64,000 nt of DNA, from NCBI RefSeq assembly GCF_022458895.1, contig NZ_JAINFL010000010.1, positions 62,001-126,000 of the forward strand, read 5' to 3'. Under the pieces are notes generated by a model that was given only the letters and a program-made list of their open reading frames with translations, did not search any database and had not been told where the DNA came from. This document shows, one piece after another, positions 63,709 to 64,000 of this stretch. The position numbers and the translations under genes are program-made. The DNA is from Roseihalotalea indica. GTDB lineage: Bacteria > Bacteroidota > Bacteroidia > Cytophagales > Cyclobacteriaceae. Each line of letters opens with the position of its first letter. The stretch's first letter is position 1.

Positions 63709-64000
63709 TTAAATTTTAAGATCTGGCTGCTCCAAAAACCTCTCGAAGTAGTTATTTCTACCAAGAAACGGCTTTTTCCAGGTAAGGGGTTCGTACCCAT
63801 AATTTTTGATGAACCTATCCCCTAGAAACTGATTATAATCTACAAAGAATCCTTTAAGTGGCTCTTGACTGCACAGCTCTCTCCAGCTATCGATACTATC
63901 TTCTGAAACATGGGTGAATATATTTTTTTTGTAAACATCATCACCGTATATCCCGGTTGCTTTCGCATTGGCTGTTATATCTAACACTGCTTCCTCGTAA
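63709..64000 (-). CDS. Possible sulfotransferase C-terminal fragment (runs off right edge)
   Basis: 96 codons remain before the stop at 63709; the frame is open to the window edge. The GTG at 63987 is unlikely to be the true start, because the frame reads YEEAV just before it. The order YEEAVLDI...SIDSWREL...FLGDRFIKNYGYEP resembles the end of bacterial sulfotransferases (YEDLVxDP...SVxRWR...LGY). The PAPS-binding front is outside the window, so this is a tentative call. Sulfation would be a plausible decoration for the glycan cluster. Confidence 0.4.
   Translation of the reverse strand, partial: YEEAVLDITANAKATGIYGDDVYKKNIFTHVSEDSIDSWRELCSQEPLKGFFVDYNQFLGDRFIKNYGYEPLTWKKPFLGRNNYFERFLEQPDLKI

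Noticed and set aside
1..64000. CRISPR arrays, insertion sequences, prophage or integrase genes
   Set aside because: No regularly spaced direct repeats, no transposase or recombinase motif, and no att-like duplication next to the tRNA-Cys gene was seen.

Overview
The window looks like chromosomal DNA of a Bacteroidota species, most likely from the Cytophagales/Cytophagia side of the phylum. The signs are a SusC/SusD pair, a secreted PKD protein ending in a type IX secretion (T9SS) type A sorting domain, an alternative complex III gene start, many lipoproteins with short Cys-ended signal peptides, no clear Shine-Dalgarno sequences, and several promoters that fit the Bacteroidetes consensus (TTTG or TTG, about 19-21 bases, TAnnTTTG). 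No transposase, integrase, phage gene, rRNA or CRISPR array was seen. Assignments rest on reading motifs in the translated sequence; no database search was run.

Left part (1-7.2 kb): the alternative complex III operon (actA, start of actB) leaves the left edge behind a textbook promoter. Then come tRNA-Cys with its terminator, rpsA with a structured leader, an M28 peptidase lipoprotein and an OmpA-type envelope protein. 7.3-14.4 kb is a four-gene outer-membrane uptake cassette on the minus strand, susC-susD-zinc metallopeptidase-DUF4302, with no carbohydrate-active enzyme. 15-21.3 kb holds surface or envelope proteins: a three-FAS1 lipoprotein, a TPR membrane protein, a PKD/beta-helix lipoprotein with a threefold repeat, a small beta-barrel and a coiled-coil lipoprotein.

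21.4-44.2 kb is mostly housekeeping. It includes glycogen breakdown (debranching enzyme plus phosphorylase), upp/CaCA antiporter/PIG-L deacetylase, DUF4385, a large PVC-type c-cytochrome dehydrogenase, riboflavin synthase, PAP2 phosphatase, meaB, a Rieske-FAD reductase (AIFM3-like), a 921-aa membrane-anchored protein of unknown role, a cytosolic PAS-type histidine kinase, a PyrR-like phosphoribosyltransferase and an Lrp/AsnC regulator.

44.4-64 kb is a surface-polysaccharide or glycan cluster, nearly all on the minus strand and visibly more AT-rich between about 48 and 58.5 kb. It has at least nine glycosyltransferases of GT-A and GT-B types, two adjacent CDP-paratose/tyvelose-epimerase-like SDR proteins, a membrane-anchored methyltransferase, and a possible sulfotransferase tail at the right edge. 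A two-gene plus-strand insert holds an FkbM methyltransferase and an unusual glycosyltransferase. A 1192-aa T9SS cargo protein lies 21 bases downstream of the last glycosyltransferase gene.

Items for a second look are a pair of palindromic intergenic repeats (7.2 and 33.5 kb), both between convergent genes; the stem-loop at the predicted 5' end of the rpsA mRNA; the PKD domain that seems split by a beta-propeller in the T9SS protein; the Phe-for-Tyr active site and G8 tract in one epimerase; and the non-CAZyme SusCD cassette.
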